In this document: in pieces, positions 53,716 through 64,000 of the stretch
How the letters are laid out: each line of letters opens with the position of its first letter
Position numbering within the stretch: position 1 is the first letter of the stretch
Assembly: GCF_001510645.1 (NCBI RefSeq)
Contig: NZ_LMVB01000001.1
Span: 2,552,981 to 2,616,980 of the forward strand
Length of the DNA stretch: 64,000 nt
Source of the DNA: Paenibacillus sp. FJAT-29882
GTDB taxonomy: Bacteria; Bacillota; Bacilli; Bacillales; DSM-1321
Reading direction: 5' to 3'
The notes under the pieces: model-generated
Told to the model about the DNA's origin: nothing
What the model saw: only the letters and a program-made list of their open reading frames with translations
The model's database searches: none
Made by a program: the position numbers and the translations under genes

Positions 53716-55176
53716 TTACATAATCATTGTTTGGGGGTTCCAAACATTCACGGTTTCCATATTGAAGTTCGTTTCTTTTGTTAATCGCAACCAAGTTTTT
53801 TTCAAAATATTAGCTGCTCCATTTACATCCGCATTGATGAACCCATTCCGATGTGAAAGATATAACCCTCTTTTCATACGCTTGCCGGAGAAGTGTTTCT
53901 TTCTATCGCTTTCACCATAAGTTGGGAGATCGTCACCATCAAGAAACCTTGCTTTGGACGTGTAGGATTCCTCCGTCACAACGACGTTAATTCCGTGCTG
54001 CGATGCTTTGTATGTCATCATGCTGATCAACAAACTGTAGGGAATACTCACAAAAGTTTGGTTGTTTCTTTTGCCAATGATACTCTTTTGTTTCCACGCT
54101 TTGTTTTGTCCAATGATGATGGTATGGATGTTTTCTTCTAACGTGATTTTTATCACTTCTGAACTTGCCTTATGAAAAATATCCTTCATTTTAAGGAATC
54201 TTTTTTGATGTAGTCTTTCTAATCGTTCAGAAGTAAAAGGAGCTTCATTCGCTTGTTTTCCCTGTCGTAAAATACCAAGAAGATAAGCTTTCTTTTTGTT
54301 GTAGTATTGATTGATAGATTTGACATGTTTGCCCTTGACTAATAGGGGTGCTCGTCCCGTATTTGTCACATTGGTCGCAAGATGATCAATTCCTAAATCA
54401 ATACTCATAAACCTACCGTTATCTTCTAATTCTGTTTTTTCAAAAGAGATCTCCATCACTAACTCTACAACATATTGGTTGTATTTCGGAATCACACGAA
54501 CCTGTTTTAACCGACCTTCAGCAAAGCCAAGTTTGCCAATATTTAGTTCTTCTTTTGTTTTGGGAAACTTTAAGAATTTCTTGTTTTTAATGACGCAATC
54601 TTGGTTGGTAAAAGTCATTTCTTTCTCTGTTGCCCGACTGTATGTAGGGATTTTTGGTTTCGCTTTGTATTTAGAAGGATTTTGCTTGTAATCTTTTAAA
54701 CTCACATGAAAAGATTTCCAGTTTTGAAAAACTACCTTCATTACAGATTGACTGGCTTGCACGGGAAGAGAGCGATAATCTTTTTGTGAAACGACCTTGA
54801 ATAAAGCATCCCAAAAATGATAGTTTACGTAAGGTTGCTCTTTTGATGGTTTAGTAAAAAGATGACATGTCACTTCTGTTTGTTTTTCTTTCGGTTTGGC
54901 TTTTTGTCTCATTACGCCTTTTGATAAGCCAAAAATTGAACATCATTCATCCGATCTATTTTTTTATCAACTGTATCCAAGACTTCTTTTTGTAAAGGTG
55001 CCATTCTTTATCTTGTGTAAGTCCTGTGTAAATCTGGCGTATGTAAAAATTAGTGGTATTATACATGTTCTTAACATTTTGAGTTATATTTTAAAAATAC
55101 CCATGCATACGATGTCCTTTTTTAATCCAAATTTGGTGCGTTTTATACTTCCTTTTCCTTCGTTTTCCTTTGTCAT
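53716..55176 (-). pseudogene. tnpB: TnpB RNA-guided nuclease, 5' part broken by a stop codon and frameshifts
   Basis: The intact frame (53716-54912, 398 residues) has the RuvC triad: Asp172 in 'SIDLGID', Glu314/315 in 'VVTEESYTS' and Asp362 in 'NADVNGAANIL'. The usual four-Cys zinc finger between the last two is absent. The missing N-terminus is still readable upstream in other frames: 'KYKTHQIWIKKGHRMHGYF', TAA at 55091-55093, then 'NMYNTTNFYIRQIYTGLTQD' in the same frame. Next comes 'MAPLQKEVLDTV...LAYQKA' in another frame (54912-55004), ending TAATG at the start of the intact frame. AGGAGG before 55176 marks the original start. So about 80 N-terminal residues are lost. Confidence 0.8.
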
Positions 55177-55334
55177 ATTTTCTCACCTCCTATATCGATT
55201 ATACCAAACATACGTTCCCGATTGCTAATAATACGATTTATTTTGAAAAACAAAAACTGCCCCTTCACCCCCTTCTTAATTTTTCAACAAAAATTTGAAG
55301 AAGGGGTACTCTTGGAAAAAATGATAGATTTGAT

Positions 55335-55378
55335 AATAACAAAAAACGATCTCTGTATTGAGATCGTTTTTTTGTTAT
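55335..55378. terminator. Bidirectional intrinsic terminator of the opp operon
   Basis: AACAAAAAACGATCTC pairs with GAGATCGTTTTTTTGTT, directly at the oppF stop. Confidence 0.93.
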
Positions 55379-56316
55379 TGCTTATACATTTGTTGATATT
55401 GTTTAAATTCCTTGTCAGAGCAATTCACATAGTGTCCTGGTCTGACTTCGCGCATCTTCACATCATCACTTTCACTATAGTTGTGAATGCTTGGATTGTA
55501 AATAATTCGTTTCCTTGTACGTTCACTTGCAGGATCCGGAAGAGGGATTGCCGAAAGCAGAGATTGTGTATAAGGGTGAATTGGATTGTTATACAAGTCA
55601 TCACTTGGTGCAAGCTCCACTAATTTACCGAAATACATAACTCCGATTCGATCACTGATGTACTTAACCATGGAGAGATCGTGTGCAATGAAAAGATACG
55701 TTAAACCATGTTCAATTTGTAGTTTTTTCAATAGATTAACAACTTGTGCCTGAATGGAAACATCCAATGCTGAAATGGGTTCATCCGCAATGATGAATTC
55801 AGGTTTAACAGCTAACGCACGGGCAATTCCGATACGTTGGCGCTGGCCGCCGGAAAATTCATGCGGGTATCGATTGGCGTGTTCACGATTTAAACCTACC
55901 GTTTCAAGTAGACTGTATACACGTTCCGCTCTCTCTTTAGGAGTTTTCGCTAAGCCGTGAATGTCAATTCCTTCAGCGATAATATCAATGACCTTCATCC
56001 TCGGATTTAAGGACGCGTACGGATCTTGGAAAATCATTTGCATTTTTCGGTTAAAATCTTTTAATTGTTTTTTACTTTTCGAGCCATGGACATTTTCGCC
56101 ATCAAAAATAACTTCGCCATCCGTTGCATCGTAAAGGCGAATGATCGTTCGACCAGTAGTTGATTTACCGCAACCAGATTCACCGACTAATCCTAATGTT
56201 TCACCTTTGTAAATATCAAAAGAAATACCATCAATTGCTTTAACCATATTTGGCTTGCCGACATTGAAGTATTGCTTTAGATTTTTAATTTCGAGTAACT
56301 TTTCACGTTCAACCAT
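55375..56316 (-). CDS. oppF: Oligopeptide ABC transporter ATPase OppF
   Basis: 313 residues. Walker A 'GLVGESGCGKST', Q-loop 'MQMIFQDPYASLNPRM', signature 'EFSGGQRQRIGIARAL', Walker B 'FIIADEPISALD' and the C-terminal oligopeptide extension. GGAGGGG precedes the ATG. It overlaps the oppD stop (TAATG), so it is coupled. Confidence 0.95.
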   Translation of the reverse strand: MVEREKLLEIKNLKQYFNVGKPNMVKAIDGISFDIYKGETLGLVGESGCGKSTTGRTIIRLYDATDGEVIFDGENVHGSKSKKQLKDFNRKMQMIFQDPYASLNPRMKVIDIIAEGIDIHGLAKTPKERAERVYSLLETVGLNREHANRYPHEFSGGQRQRIGIARALAVKPEFIIADEPISALDVSIQAQVVNLLKKLQIEHGLTYLFIAHDLSMVKYISDRIGVMYFGKLVELAPSDDLYNNPIHPYTQSLLSAIPLPDPASERTRKRIIYNPSIHNYSESDDVKMREVRPGHYVNCSDKEFKQYQQMYKQ

Positions 56317-57368
56317 TATTGCCCCTCCTGTCCAGCTTGGAATTGTTTCATCCGTTTAACTACAGCTGCTGGCGGTTCTACTTTTGGTGCATCAGGGTGC
56401 AATAACCAAGTTGCCGCATAATGTGTGTCAGAGACTTTAAACATTGGGGGTTGCTCTTCTAAATCAATTTGCATCGCATATTCATTACGTGGCGCAAATG
56501 CGTCACCAACTGGCGGATGTAATAAATTTGGAGGAGTTCCCGGGATTGCATATAATTCTTCCTCTGCGGAATCTAGACTCGGCATCGAGCTGATTAATCC
56601 CCATGTATATGGGTGTTTAGGATTATAGAAAATTTCGTCTACCGTGCCAATTTCAACAATTTTTCCGGCATACATAACCGCTACACGATCCGCTACATTG
56701 GCAACAACACCAAGGTCATGCGTAATGAAGATAATTGACGTATCAATTTTCTTCTGCAATTCTTTCATTAATTCAAGAATTTGAGCCTGGATCGTTACAT
56801 CAAGAGCTGTTGTTGGCTCGTCTGCAATCAAGACCTTCGGATTACAAGCAAGAGCGATTGCGATAACGACACGTTGTCTCATTCCACCAGAAAATTGGTG
56901 TGGGTATTGTTCAAAGCGTTGCTCAGGATTCGGAATCCCGACCATACTAAGCAATTCAAGCGTCCGTTTTTTCGCTTCACTTTTACTAACATTCTGATGC
57001 TTAAGAATCGGTTCCATGATTTGCTTACCGACTTTAATTGTCGGATTTAAAGATGTCATTGGATCTTGAAAAATTAGTGAAATGTCTTTTCCACGTACTT
57101 TTTGCATCTTTTTTTCACTTAACTTAGCTAAGTCTTTACCATTGAAAAGGATTTCGCCACTTTTTATTTCCGAGTTTTGCGGCGGTAAAAGGCGCATAAT
57201 TGCTTTAGTCGTTACTGATTTACCTGATCCTGATTCTCCTACTATTGCAAGTGTTTCACCTTTTTTCAATTCAAAGTTCACACCTCGAATCGCTTGAACT
57301 TCTCCCGAGAACGTATGAAACGATATATTCAAATCTTTAACTTCTAATATGTTTTCCAACTTTTTCAC
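56316..57368 (-). CDS. oppD: Oligopeptide ABC transporter ATPase OppD
   Basis: 350 residues with Walker A 'AIVGESGSGKS' (about 41-51), 'SLIFQDPMTSLNP', signature 'QFSGGMRQRVVIA', Walker B 'VLIADEPTTALD' and the H-loop 'IFITHDLGVV'. The start is GTG at 57368. A TTG three codons later has better spacing (9 bases) from AGGTAGG and may be the true start. Energises peptide import with OppF. Confidence 0.95.
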   Translation of the reverse strand: MKKLENILEVKDLNISFHTFSGEVQAIRGVNFELKKGETLAIVGESGSGKSVTTKAIMRLLPPQNSEIKSGEILFNGKDLAKLSEKKMQKVRGKDISLIFQDPMTSLNPTIKVGKQIMEPILKHQNVSKSEAKKRTLELLSMVGIPNPEQRFEQYPHQFSGGMRQRVVIAIALACNPKVLIADEPTTALDVTIQAQILELMKELQKKIDTSIIFITHDLGVVANVADRVAVMYAGKIVEIGTVDEIFYNPKHPYTWGLISSMPSLDSAEEELYAIPGTPPNLLHPPVGDAFAPRNEYAMQIDLEEQPPMFKVSDTHYAATWLLHPDAPKVEPPAAVVKRMKQFQAGQEGQ

Positions 57369-57375
57369 CTACCTA

Positions 57376-58404
57376 TTAATCGCGCATTTTTGGATCCAAT
57401 GCATCACGGATACCATCTGCAATCATGTTAAAGCAAACCATAATGATGCTGATAAAGACTGCTGGGAAAATCATTAAGTGTGGATACAATCTCAATGTTT
57501 TAAATCCATCATCAATTAACGTACCTAATGAAGCTAGTGGCGATGAAAGTCCCAAACCAATGAAACTTAAGAATGCTTCAAAGAATATTGCATTTGGAAT
57601 GGTAAACATGGTGTTAATAATGATAACACCCGCTAAATTTGGCAGTAAATGTTTGAAAATGATTTTGCTATGAGAGTTTCCTAACGTTCTTGAAGCAAGT
57701 ACATATTCTTGTTCTTTCAATTTTAGCACTTGAGCTCGCACAACTCGCGCCATCGTTGTCCATCCTGTAATAGCAAGTGCAATCGTAATCGACATAATCC
57801 CTGGTTTGAAAACGAGGATCATTAATATCACGACAACAAGGTTTGGTATTCCAGAAATCACTTCGATTACACGCTGCATCATACTATCCAGTCTGCCACC
57901 AAAGTATCCTGCTATTGCTCCATAGGTGACGCCGATTACCATGTCTAATAATGCTGCCAAGAAAGCGATATAAAGGGAAATTTGAATTCCTTTTGCCACA
58001 CGCGTGAATAAATCACGGCCTAAAGAATCTGTCCCAAACCAGAAGTATTCATCAATATTCTTCTGTTCATATACATCGACAACTGTACCATCATTACGGA
58101 CCATTGTTCCGTCAAAGGGTAACCAGCTTACACTTTCCAATGCCGGGATTTTAGCAGGCAAATTTGTCCGTTTTAAATCTTGGTCATTTGTTCCATGTCC
58201 GCTAATTAGTGGACCTACAAAGGCTAGGATAATGACCAAAAGCATCACAATCATACTAACGAGAGCTGCTTTATTTTTTCTTATTCTTAGCCATGAATCT
58301 TGCCAGAAATTTAAGCTAGGCTTGCCAATTACCTCACCTAAGGAAGCATCCAGAATGGCAGGAGCAAACTTGTCTTTACTTATTTCCATATCTTCTTTCG
58401 CCAT
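57376..58404 (-). CDS. oppC: Oligopeptide ABC transporter permease OppC
   Basis: 342 residues, N-terminal cytosolic segment then six membrane helices; the EAA loop is 'ASRTLGNSHSKIIFKHLLPN'. A periplasmic-side loop 'FWFGTDSLGRDLFTRV' is typical of OppC/DppC. GGAGG before the ATG lies in the oppB end. Confidence 0.94.
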   Translation of the reverse strand: MAKEDMEISKDKFAPAILDASLGEVIGKPSLNFWQDSWLRIRKNKAALVSMIVMLLVIILAFVGPLISGHGTNDQDLKRTNLPAKIPALESVSWLPFDGTMVRNDGTVVDVYEQKNIDEYFWFGTDSLGRDLFTRVAKGIQISLYIAFLAALLDMVIGVTYGAIAGYFGGRLDSMMQRVIEVISGIPNLVVVILMILVFKPGIMSITIALAITGWTTMARVVRAQVLKLKEQEYVLASRTLGNSHSKIIFKHLLPNLAGVIIINTMFTIPNAIFFEAFLSFIGLGLSSPLASLGTLIDDGFKTLRLYPHLMIFPAVFISIIMVCFNMIADGIRDALDPKMRD

Positions 58405-59333
58405 TACTTTTTACCTCCTGACAACCTAATCCGCGGATCAATAACCCCATAAAGAATATCTACTATAAGGATAATGACAACAAACATAAATGAGAATAAC
58501 AGAGTCGTTCCCATAATAACGGAATAGTCATTTACTGTTATCGCTTTAACGAATTGTTCCCCGATTCCCGGGATGGCAAATATCTGCTCAATAACGAGAG
58601 AACCCGTCATTAAGGAAACCGTTAGGGGTCCTAATACTGTTATTACTGGGATTAACGCATTTCGTAATCCATGTTTAAAGGCAACCTCGAAGCTACTTGC
58701 ACCCTTCGCTTTTGCAAGGGTAATATAATCTGAACCTAATACATCAATCATTTCTGTTCTCATAAATCGAGCCGTAATGGCGATAGGGAACATAGCTAGT
58801 GCAATCGTAGGCATAATGGTGTAGTCCCAGCCCTTCCAGAACAATACTGGTAACCAGCCTAGCTTAACGCCAATATAATATTGCATGACACCCGCAAACA
58901 CGAAGTTAGGGATCGATTTACCAAGAACAGCTATGAATGTCGAACTATAATCGATCCAAGTATTTTGTTTTAATGCGCTAATAACTCCTAGCACAATTCC
59001 GATAATCGTACCGAAAAAGATGGCTTGAAATCCTAACACTAGTGATGGTTGAATCCGCTCAAGTAATAATTGTGTGACTGGAACATTATTAAACTGAAAC
59101 GAAATTCCTAAATCACCTTTAAGTAAACCAACAATATATTGTGCGTATTGTACCGCTATAGGTTGATCTAATCCGTAATTTTCCTTCATGATTTGTAATT
59201 GTTCAGGTGATAATTTTCCCGCTGTGGAAAAAGGCGTACCTGGAATCAATTTCATCAAGAAAAAGGTTAGGCTGGCAATAACAAATAAGGTAATTAACAT
59301 ATAAATAAACCTTTTTATAATATATCGAGCCAT
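58404..59333 (-). CDS. oppB: Oligopeptide ABC transporter permease OppB
   Basis: 309 residues, first helix 'LITLFVIASLTFFLMKLIPG', EAA loop 'TLAKAKGASSFEVAFKHGLR', ending 'DPRIRL' as usual for OppB/DppB. GGAGGTGTG selects the ATG at 59333 rather than the GTG at 59339. Its TAA overlaps the oppC start. Confidence 0.94.
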   Translation of the reverse strand: MARYIIKRFIYMLITLFVIASLTFFLMKLIPGTPFSTAGKLSPEQLQIMKENYGLDQPIAVQYAQYIVGLLKGDLGISFQFNNVPVTQLLLERIQPSLVLGFQAIFFGTIIGIVLGVISALKQNTWIDYSSTFIAVLGKSIPNFVFAGVMQYYIGVKLGWLPVLFWKGWDYTIMPTIALAMFPIAITARFMRTEMIDVLGSDYITLAKAKGASSFEVAFKHGLRNALIPVITVLGPLTVSLMTGSLVIEQIFAIPGIGEQFVKAITVNDYSVIMGTTLLFSFMFVVIILIVDILYGVIDPRIRLSGGKK

Positions 59334-59460
59334 TTGCACACCTCCTACATATTCGAATTTTCTCTATAATTCGACAATTTTTATAATAGGGAAAAGAGAG
59401 TATATCAAGTACATATACTCTCCTTTCTGCTTTCAAATCATTTTTATATGTTTTGGTATC

Positions 59461-61143
59461 CTATTCTTCAACTGTGATCCATTTATAAGAATAGTTTGGA
59501 CCAAATGGTAAAGCAACTAATCCTTTAACTTTAGGACTAATTAGGATGTTATCTGCTCTTTGGTAAGTTGGTGCCACACCATAGTCTTCAGCTAAGAATA
59601 CGCGTTCAGCTTCTTGAAGTGTTGCAACATACTCTTCTTGATTCGCAGCCACTTCTTCAGCTTTTGTAATTAATCCGTCATATTTAGTGCTTGAATATGA
59701 CATTTCATTATTCGGGCTGTCTGTTAACCAAAGATCAGCGAATGTCATTGCATCTGGATAGTCAGGACCCCAACCAGAGTGAAGTAAATCATAGTTTCCA
59801 GCTTTTGCACGATCAAGACGAATCGCAAATGGAACACTCTCAAGATTAACTTTTAATCCAGGTAGGTTCGTTTCCAATTGGTTTACAATATACTCATCTT
59901 GCTTCTTAGCTGAATCTGTGTCTCCACCTAGGTAGCTAAGCTCAAGCTTGTCTAGTCCTAGTTCAGCTAAACCTTTTTCCCATGCTGCTTTTGCTTCATC
60001 AGCATTAAACACAATCAAATCGCCGTTTTTCTCACGGAAATCTTTACCGTCTGGAGTTGTTACAAACTTGTCTGGTACAAAATAGTTCGCTGCAATTGAA
60101 CCGTTGTTCAAAATGCTTGCTGCAAGATCCTCTTTATTGAAAGCTTTTGCAAGTGCTTCACGAATGTTTACATTTGCAAGTGCTTCATTTTTATAGTTCA
60201 TTTTAATCCAGTAAACAGATGGTTGAAGGGCACTAACCATTCTTTCATCACCTTGATATTGTGGAACAAGATCGGATGATAAGATATCAGTGATATCTGC
60301 TTCTCCACCTTCAAATGCATTCACTTGTGCATTGTTATCTTTAACAACATTAAATGTAATCTTCTTAAGTGTAATTGCATCTGCATCTCGGTAAGTGTCG
60401 TTCTTTTCAAGAGTCCATTCCATAGCAGTAGGACCTTTCCAAGCTGTTAATTTGAAAGCCCCGTTTGATATTAGGTTTTCTGCATTACTAGCATATGCAT
60501 TGCCTTTTTCTTTCACAAACTTTTCGTTTTGTGGATAGAATGTTGGGAATGCCATTAAGTCTTTCCAGTAAGGAAGAACTTTCTCAAATTTAACTTCTAG
60601 CGTTTTTTCATCGATTGCTTTAATACCTAAAGTATTTAAATCAAAATCTTTTTTGGCAACTGCAGCATCCGTAATTTCCTGAGCGCCTGCAATTTTTCCA
60701 TTCATCATATATGGACCATATTCTGAAGCTGTAGCAGGATCAATTGCACGCTGCCAAGCGAATACGAAATCTTGTGCAGTCACAGGATCTCCATTAGACC
60801 ATTTTGCATCGATAAGCTTAAATGTTACAGTTTTCCCGTCTTCACTCACTTCTGGCTCTCCGTCTACTAAAGCAGGAACAGAACTACCATCTTTATCTTG
60901 TGTGTAAAGACCTTCGTTAATACTATTTAATACGTTAAAGCCAATTTCGTCTGTCGTCTTAACAGAATCCAATGTTGGGATCTCAGATTTACTTAGGACT
61001 TTAATTTCTTGTGCTGCATTAGATGTTTTTGCACCTTCAGACTTTTCATTACCATTATCTGCACTTTTTCCACCACATGCTGCCAAGAATACACTTAACA
61101 CCAATGTCAGTACCAAAAGCAGTGAATATTTAGATTTTTTCAA
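59461..61143 (-). CDS. oppA: Oligopeptide-binding lipoprotein OppA
   Basis: 560 residues. Lipoprotein signal 'VLSVFLAACGG' with Cys23, then an SBP_bac_5 domain ('NSINEGLYTQDKDG', 'GDPVTAQDFVFAWQRAIDP', 'LHSGWGPDYPDAMTF'). It captures extracellular peptides, including signalling peptides, for OppBCDF. Start is TTG at 61143 with AAGGGAAGGG upstream. First gene of the opp operon. Confidence 0.95.
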   Translation of the reverse strand: MKKSKYSLLLVLTLVLSVFLAACGGKSADNGNEKSEGAKTSNAAQEIKVLSKSEIPTLDSVKTTDEIGFNVLNSINEGLYTQDKDGSSVPALVDGEPEVSEDGKTVTFKLIDAKWSNGDPVTAQDFVFAWQRAIDPATASEYGPYMMNGKIAGAQEITDAAVAKKDFDLNTLGIKAIDEKTLEVKFEKVLPYWKDLMAFPTFYPQNEKFVKEKGNAYASNAENLISNGAFKLTAWKGPTAMEWTLEKNDTYRDADAITLKKITFNVVKDNNAQVNAFEGGEADITDILSSDLVPQYQGDERMVSALQPSVYWIKMNYKNEALANVNIREALAKAFNKEDLAASILNNGSIAANYFVPDKFVTTPDGKDFREKNGDLIVFNADEAKAAWEKGLAELGLDKLELSYLGGDTDSAKKQDEYIVNQLETNLPGLKVNLESVPFAIRLDRAKAGNYDLLHSGWGPDYPDAMTFADLWLTDSPNNEMSYSSTKYDGLITKAEEVAANQEEYVATLQEAERVFLAEDYGVAPTYQRADNILISPKVKGLVALPFGPNYSYKWITVEE

Positions 61144-61481
61144 AATCGATACACCCTTCCCTTATTTTTATGTAACATTTACTATTATACAAAAAATTAA
61201 GAATTTGTACATAAATATTTAAAAATAATTTAATGTCTCGTAATCATTTTTTTATAAATAAGTATACTTACTTTTTTTACCTACGAATCGTAAAATTAAT
61301 TGTAATTTTCACAAAATTAAGCCTTTTCATTTTTAAAATAGTACCTAATTACTTTTTTAGTTTTTTTGTAATCACCTTTTTTAAAAATTAATTATTATAT
61401 TTAAATAACAAAAACTTATTACATGTACCTCATTATGTTTTGGTATACTTTTTTTAGTAACATGTAGAGAGGGTAGTGAAA
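61144..61481. other. AT-rich intergenic region between oppA and the DUF3899 gene
   Basis: Divergent promoters must lie here. The DNA is very AT-rich with many T-tracts. I see no terminator, RNA or repeat. Confidence 0.45.
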
Positions 61482-61829
61482 ATGAAAAAAACGATGATTT
61501 GGACAGTTGCAATGGTTTTGCTTTCTTTAATTTTATCTCTAGTCTTGTATCATGAGATAACCTTGCGTTCTTTCCTTGATATGATCTTTTATATAACTGG
61601 ATGCTTATTAATCTTCTCTTTATTTACGTTGGTACTACAAAAAGGTTTTTTTGATGTCATCCATTATAGCTTTCGTAAAGTATTGCCAAGTAAAAGTACA
61701 GAAACGGAAGAAGAAGGCGAAATGCGTCGCCTTTCTGATTTAATAACGTTGAACCTTAGTATCCCTTTCTCAACTGGATTCATTCTGTTACTCATTTTAA
61801 TTATTGGATTATATATTTATTACTTATGA
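61482..61829 (+). CDS. DUF3899-type small membrane protein
   Basis: 115 residues: two helices at the N-terminus ('MVLLSLILSLVLYHEI', 'MIFYITGCLLIFSLFTLVL'), a charged cytosolic loop with Glu-rich 'TETEEEGE', and a C-terminal helix. The layout fits the DUF3899 family found beside trpS/opp in bacilli. AGAGGG favours the ATG at 61482 over the GTG at 61476. Function unknown. Confidence 0.7.
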   Translation: MKKTMIWTVAMVLLSLILSLVLYHEITLRSFLDMIFYITGCLLIFSLFTLVLQKGFFDVIHYSFRKVLPSKSTETEEEGEMRRLSDLITLNLSIPFSTGFILLLILIIGLYIYYL

Positions 61830-61948
61830 TTTTTTGCAATAATGGCGATGCTGTAAGGAAAATAAGTAGATTTCAACAGTAAATATCTCTACAATGAAAG
61901 AAGTAAACTTACTATTATTTTTAAAGCTTATACAGGGAGTGACAATAG

Positions 61949-62938
<990 letters not shown>

Positions 62939-62966
62939 CTAAATTGCAATGATGATTGGCCAATAG

Positions 62967-63001
62967 AAAAAGACGTCTCGTTTCTGAGTACGTCTTTTTC
63001 T
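62967..63001. terminator. Bidirectional intrinsic terminator
   Basis: AAAAAGACGT pairs with ACGTCTTTTT across a 13-base loop between convergent trpS and yjbA. Confidence 0.9.
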
Positions 63002-63010
63002 GTGTCTATT

Positions 63011-63766
63011 TTATAACATAGACTGACTGTCGCCGACTTCCATTTCCCATAGCTTTTCAAAAAATGGTTGGCCTTTTACCAAGTACTCACACATGTGAAG
63101 ATGTTTATCTGACCAGCCTGCTTTCATTTCTTCATATAATCCAACCCAAGCTTCCTCGAAATTCATCTCCTGTATACTTTCATATTTTTCTGGTGACCAC
63201 TCTGTAAACCAGTAGCGAATTTCAGCTGTGTGTTTGGCTGTAAATAGTTGATCCATAGCCATAAATAAAAGCTGTTTTAATTGGCGTTCTTTCCGGGTAA
63301 GACCTTCCATATATTGCGGTGATGGTGATAATATATGATATTCTTTTTCCGTTGCAACATTATCTGTAAATGTGTACTCTAAGGCAGGATTGTTTTCAAT
63401 CATGTCGTATACAATTTGCTCTTGGCGTGGAATTAGCCTGCTTTTCCGAATGGGGATGTGATAGCCAATTGTATCAATTGCTAGTATCCCACTTCCGTCT
63501 GTAATGACAAAGCAATAATCCAATTGAATTCTTTCATGGTTTTTTCTTGCATAGGCTTTTTGATAAATATCATTGAGTAGTGCTTTCGGTAATTCAGACA
63601 AATCATTTTCTATGTAATGAAAAAGGGTTGACGAAATTTTTAAAAGCGGAACTTGATCGAGTAGTTCAATTCCGTCATCTTTTCTCCATTCATGAAAATG
63701 GCAAATATTATAGCCGTTTTCTTCTCCTTCAAACCAATTCACCCAAACATCATGAAGATATAACAT
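63011..63766 (-). CDS. yjbA: YjbA (UPF0736 family)
   Basis: 251 residues starting '[20 protein letters not shown]', which matches the YjbA N-terminus. No catalytic motif is evident; function unknown. The second of two adjacent ATGs (63766) has the better spacing from GAGGGG and agrees with the family start. Confidence 0.88.
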   Translation of the reverse strand: MLYLHDVWVNWFEGEENGYNICHFHEWRKDDGIELLDQVPLLKISSTLFHYIENDLSELPKALLNDIYQKAYARKNHERIQLDYCFVITDGSGILAIDTIGYHIPIRKSRLIPRQEQIVYDMIENNPALEYTFTDNVATEKEYHILSPSPQYMEGLTRKERQLKQLLFMAMDQLFTAKHTAEIRYWFTEWSPEKYESIQEMNFEEAWVGLYEEMKAGWSDKHLHMCEYLVKGQPFFEKLWEMEVGDSQSML

Positions 63767-63876
63767 CATTTGACCCCTCGCTTACTTAGTTCTATTTGTC
63801 CATCAGTATAGGCAGTTGTGAGAGAATTTATTCCTTTTATAGGCAGATGATTATTTTTCTTTTCTAAGAAACAAGG

Positions 63877-64000
63877 ATGAGGTGCACTTCACTAGATTAC
63901 AGGTTTTACCTCAAAAAACTGATTGATCTACATACAATTGATAGCGTTTTCAAGAAACCCTTGCCTGATGATATGCAAGAGGGCAAATTTAAGCAATCCC
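63877..64000 (+). CDS. Possible partial ORF running off the right edge
   Basis: ATG at 63877 opens 41 codons to the window end ('LDYRFYLKKLIDLHTIDSVF'...). No Shine-Dalgarno sequence is well placed and no family is recognised, so this may be noncoding. Nothing else is visible in 63770-64000. Confidence 0.2.
   Translation, partial: MRCTSLDYRFYLKKLIDLHTIDSVFKKPLPDDMQEGKFKQS

Larger units (their letters stand above)
53533..55310 (-). mobile_element. IS605/IS1341-type element with decayed tnpB and no tnpA
   Basis: Terminal hairpins with related sequence, ACCCCTTCTTC (minus strand, about 55306) and ACCCCTTCCTC (about 53580), bracket a tnpB gene. No Y1-transposase (tnpA) ORF is present, so the copy cannot move alone. 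It separates spx from the opp operon, which are close neighbours in B. subtilis. Exact ends are approximate. Confidence 0.7.

Noticed and set aside
54912-55004. Separate 30-residue accessory gene coupled to tnpB
   Set aside because: Its sequence fits as a frame-shifted internal part of the TnpB N-terminus rather than an independent gene; kept as part of the pseudogene call.
61830-61948. T-box leader of trpS
   Set aside because: The gap to the previous gene is only 119 bp and lacks the T-box sequence and terminator/antiterminator stems.

Overview
The window is a low-GC Firmicutes chromosome segment from an endospore former of the family Bacillaceae. Evidence: AGGAGG-type ribosome binding sites with frequent TTG/GTG starts, spore genes (cotO, cotX, spoVIF, a spoVA cluster, a YjcZ-type peptide) and gene order that follows, from right to left, the B. 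subtilis stretch yjbA-trpS-oppABCDF-spx-mecA-coiA-pepF-spxH-yjbIJKLMNO-prpE-fabI-cotO-yjcA-spoVIF-yjcDEFGH. I cannot name the species. I see no prophage, plasmid or CRISPR array. The only transposon-type gene is a decayed tnpB.

Layout. 1-9.4 kb: edge of a beta-lactamase-fold hydrolase, a PfeT-like metal P-type ATPase with Fur-box-like sites, a phasin-like/UbiB-kinase pair, a YxcD pair, a CwlO-like endopeptidase, a HesB-like protein and a Gfo/Idh/MocA oxidoreductase. 9.6-20.1 kb: an SDR enzyme, proline catabolism (P5C dehydrogenase and proline dehydrogenase), the NO-response pair hmp/nsrR, a drug/metabolite exporter, glpK, and an NADH oxidase behind two Rex boxes. 20.3-27.6 kb: a coat-like low-complexity protein with a sigma-K promoter, nagA-nagB-nagR with a NagR operator, tRNA-Val, a broken WYL-like gene, yjcHGF and cotX. 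27.9-35.1 kb: the YjcD helicase, then a spore block (spoVIF, yjcZ, yhcN-like-spoVAC-spoVAD-spoVAE, yjcA, cotO and a cotO-domain paralogue). 35.6-47.1 kb: fabI with a FapR box, a CDF exporter, mgtE, prpE, the yjbM-nadK-yjbO operon, yjbL, yjbK, cwlQ, a truncated haemoglobin and spxH. 47.1-63.8 kb: a duplicated intergenic segment with Rex-like palindromes before a 54-residue membrane protein, then pepF, coiA, mecA, spx, the tnpB remnant, oppABCDF, a DUF3899-type protein, trpS and yjbA.

How the genes work together. Spx, its ClpXP adaptor SpxH and the ClpC adaptor MecA share the locus with CoiA, linking thiol stress, proteolysis and competence. Opp imports peptides that PepF can hydrolyse. NsrR/Hmp, Rex/Nox and the truncated haemoglobin handle NO, oxygen and NADH balance. 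YjbM ((p)ppGpp synthetase), NAD kinase and a pseudouridine synthase form one operon. Several genes are spore-specific, and three of them have good sigma-K promoter matches.

The most unusual content is intergenic. At least five families of dispersed, mostly palindromic repeats sit at gene 3' ends. They include a MITE-like element with 7-bp target duplications and one nested copy, a four-copy tandem array of exactly 150 bp, and a structured insert that folds as a three-way junction. I found no clearly new defence or biosynthetic system. The best leads are these repeat families, the decayed TnpB/omega-RNA locus, the duplicated Rex-like control region, and the accessory spoVA operon.
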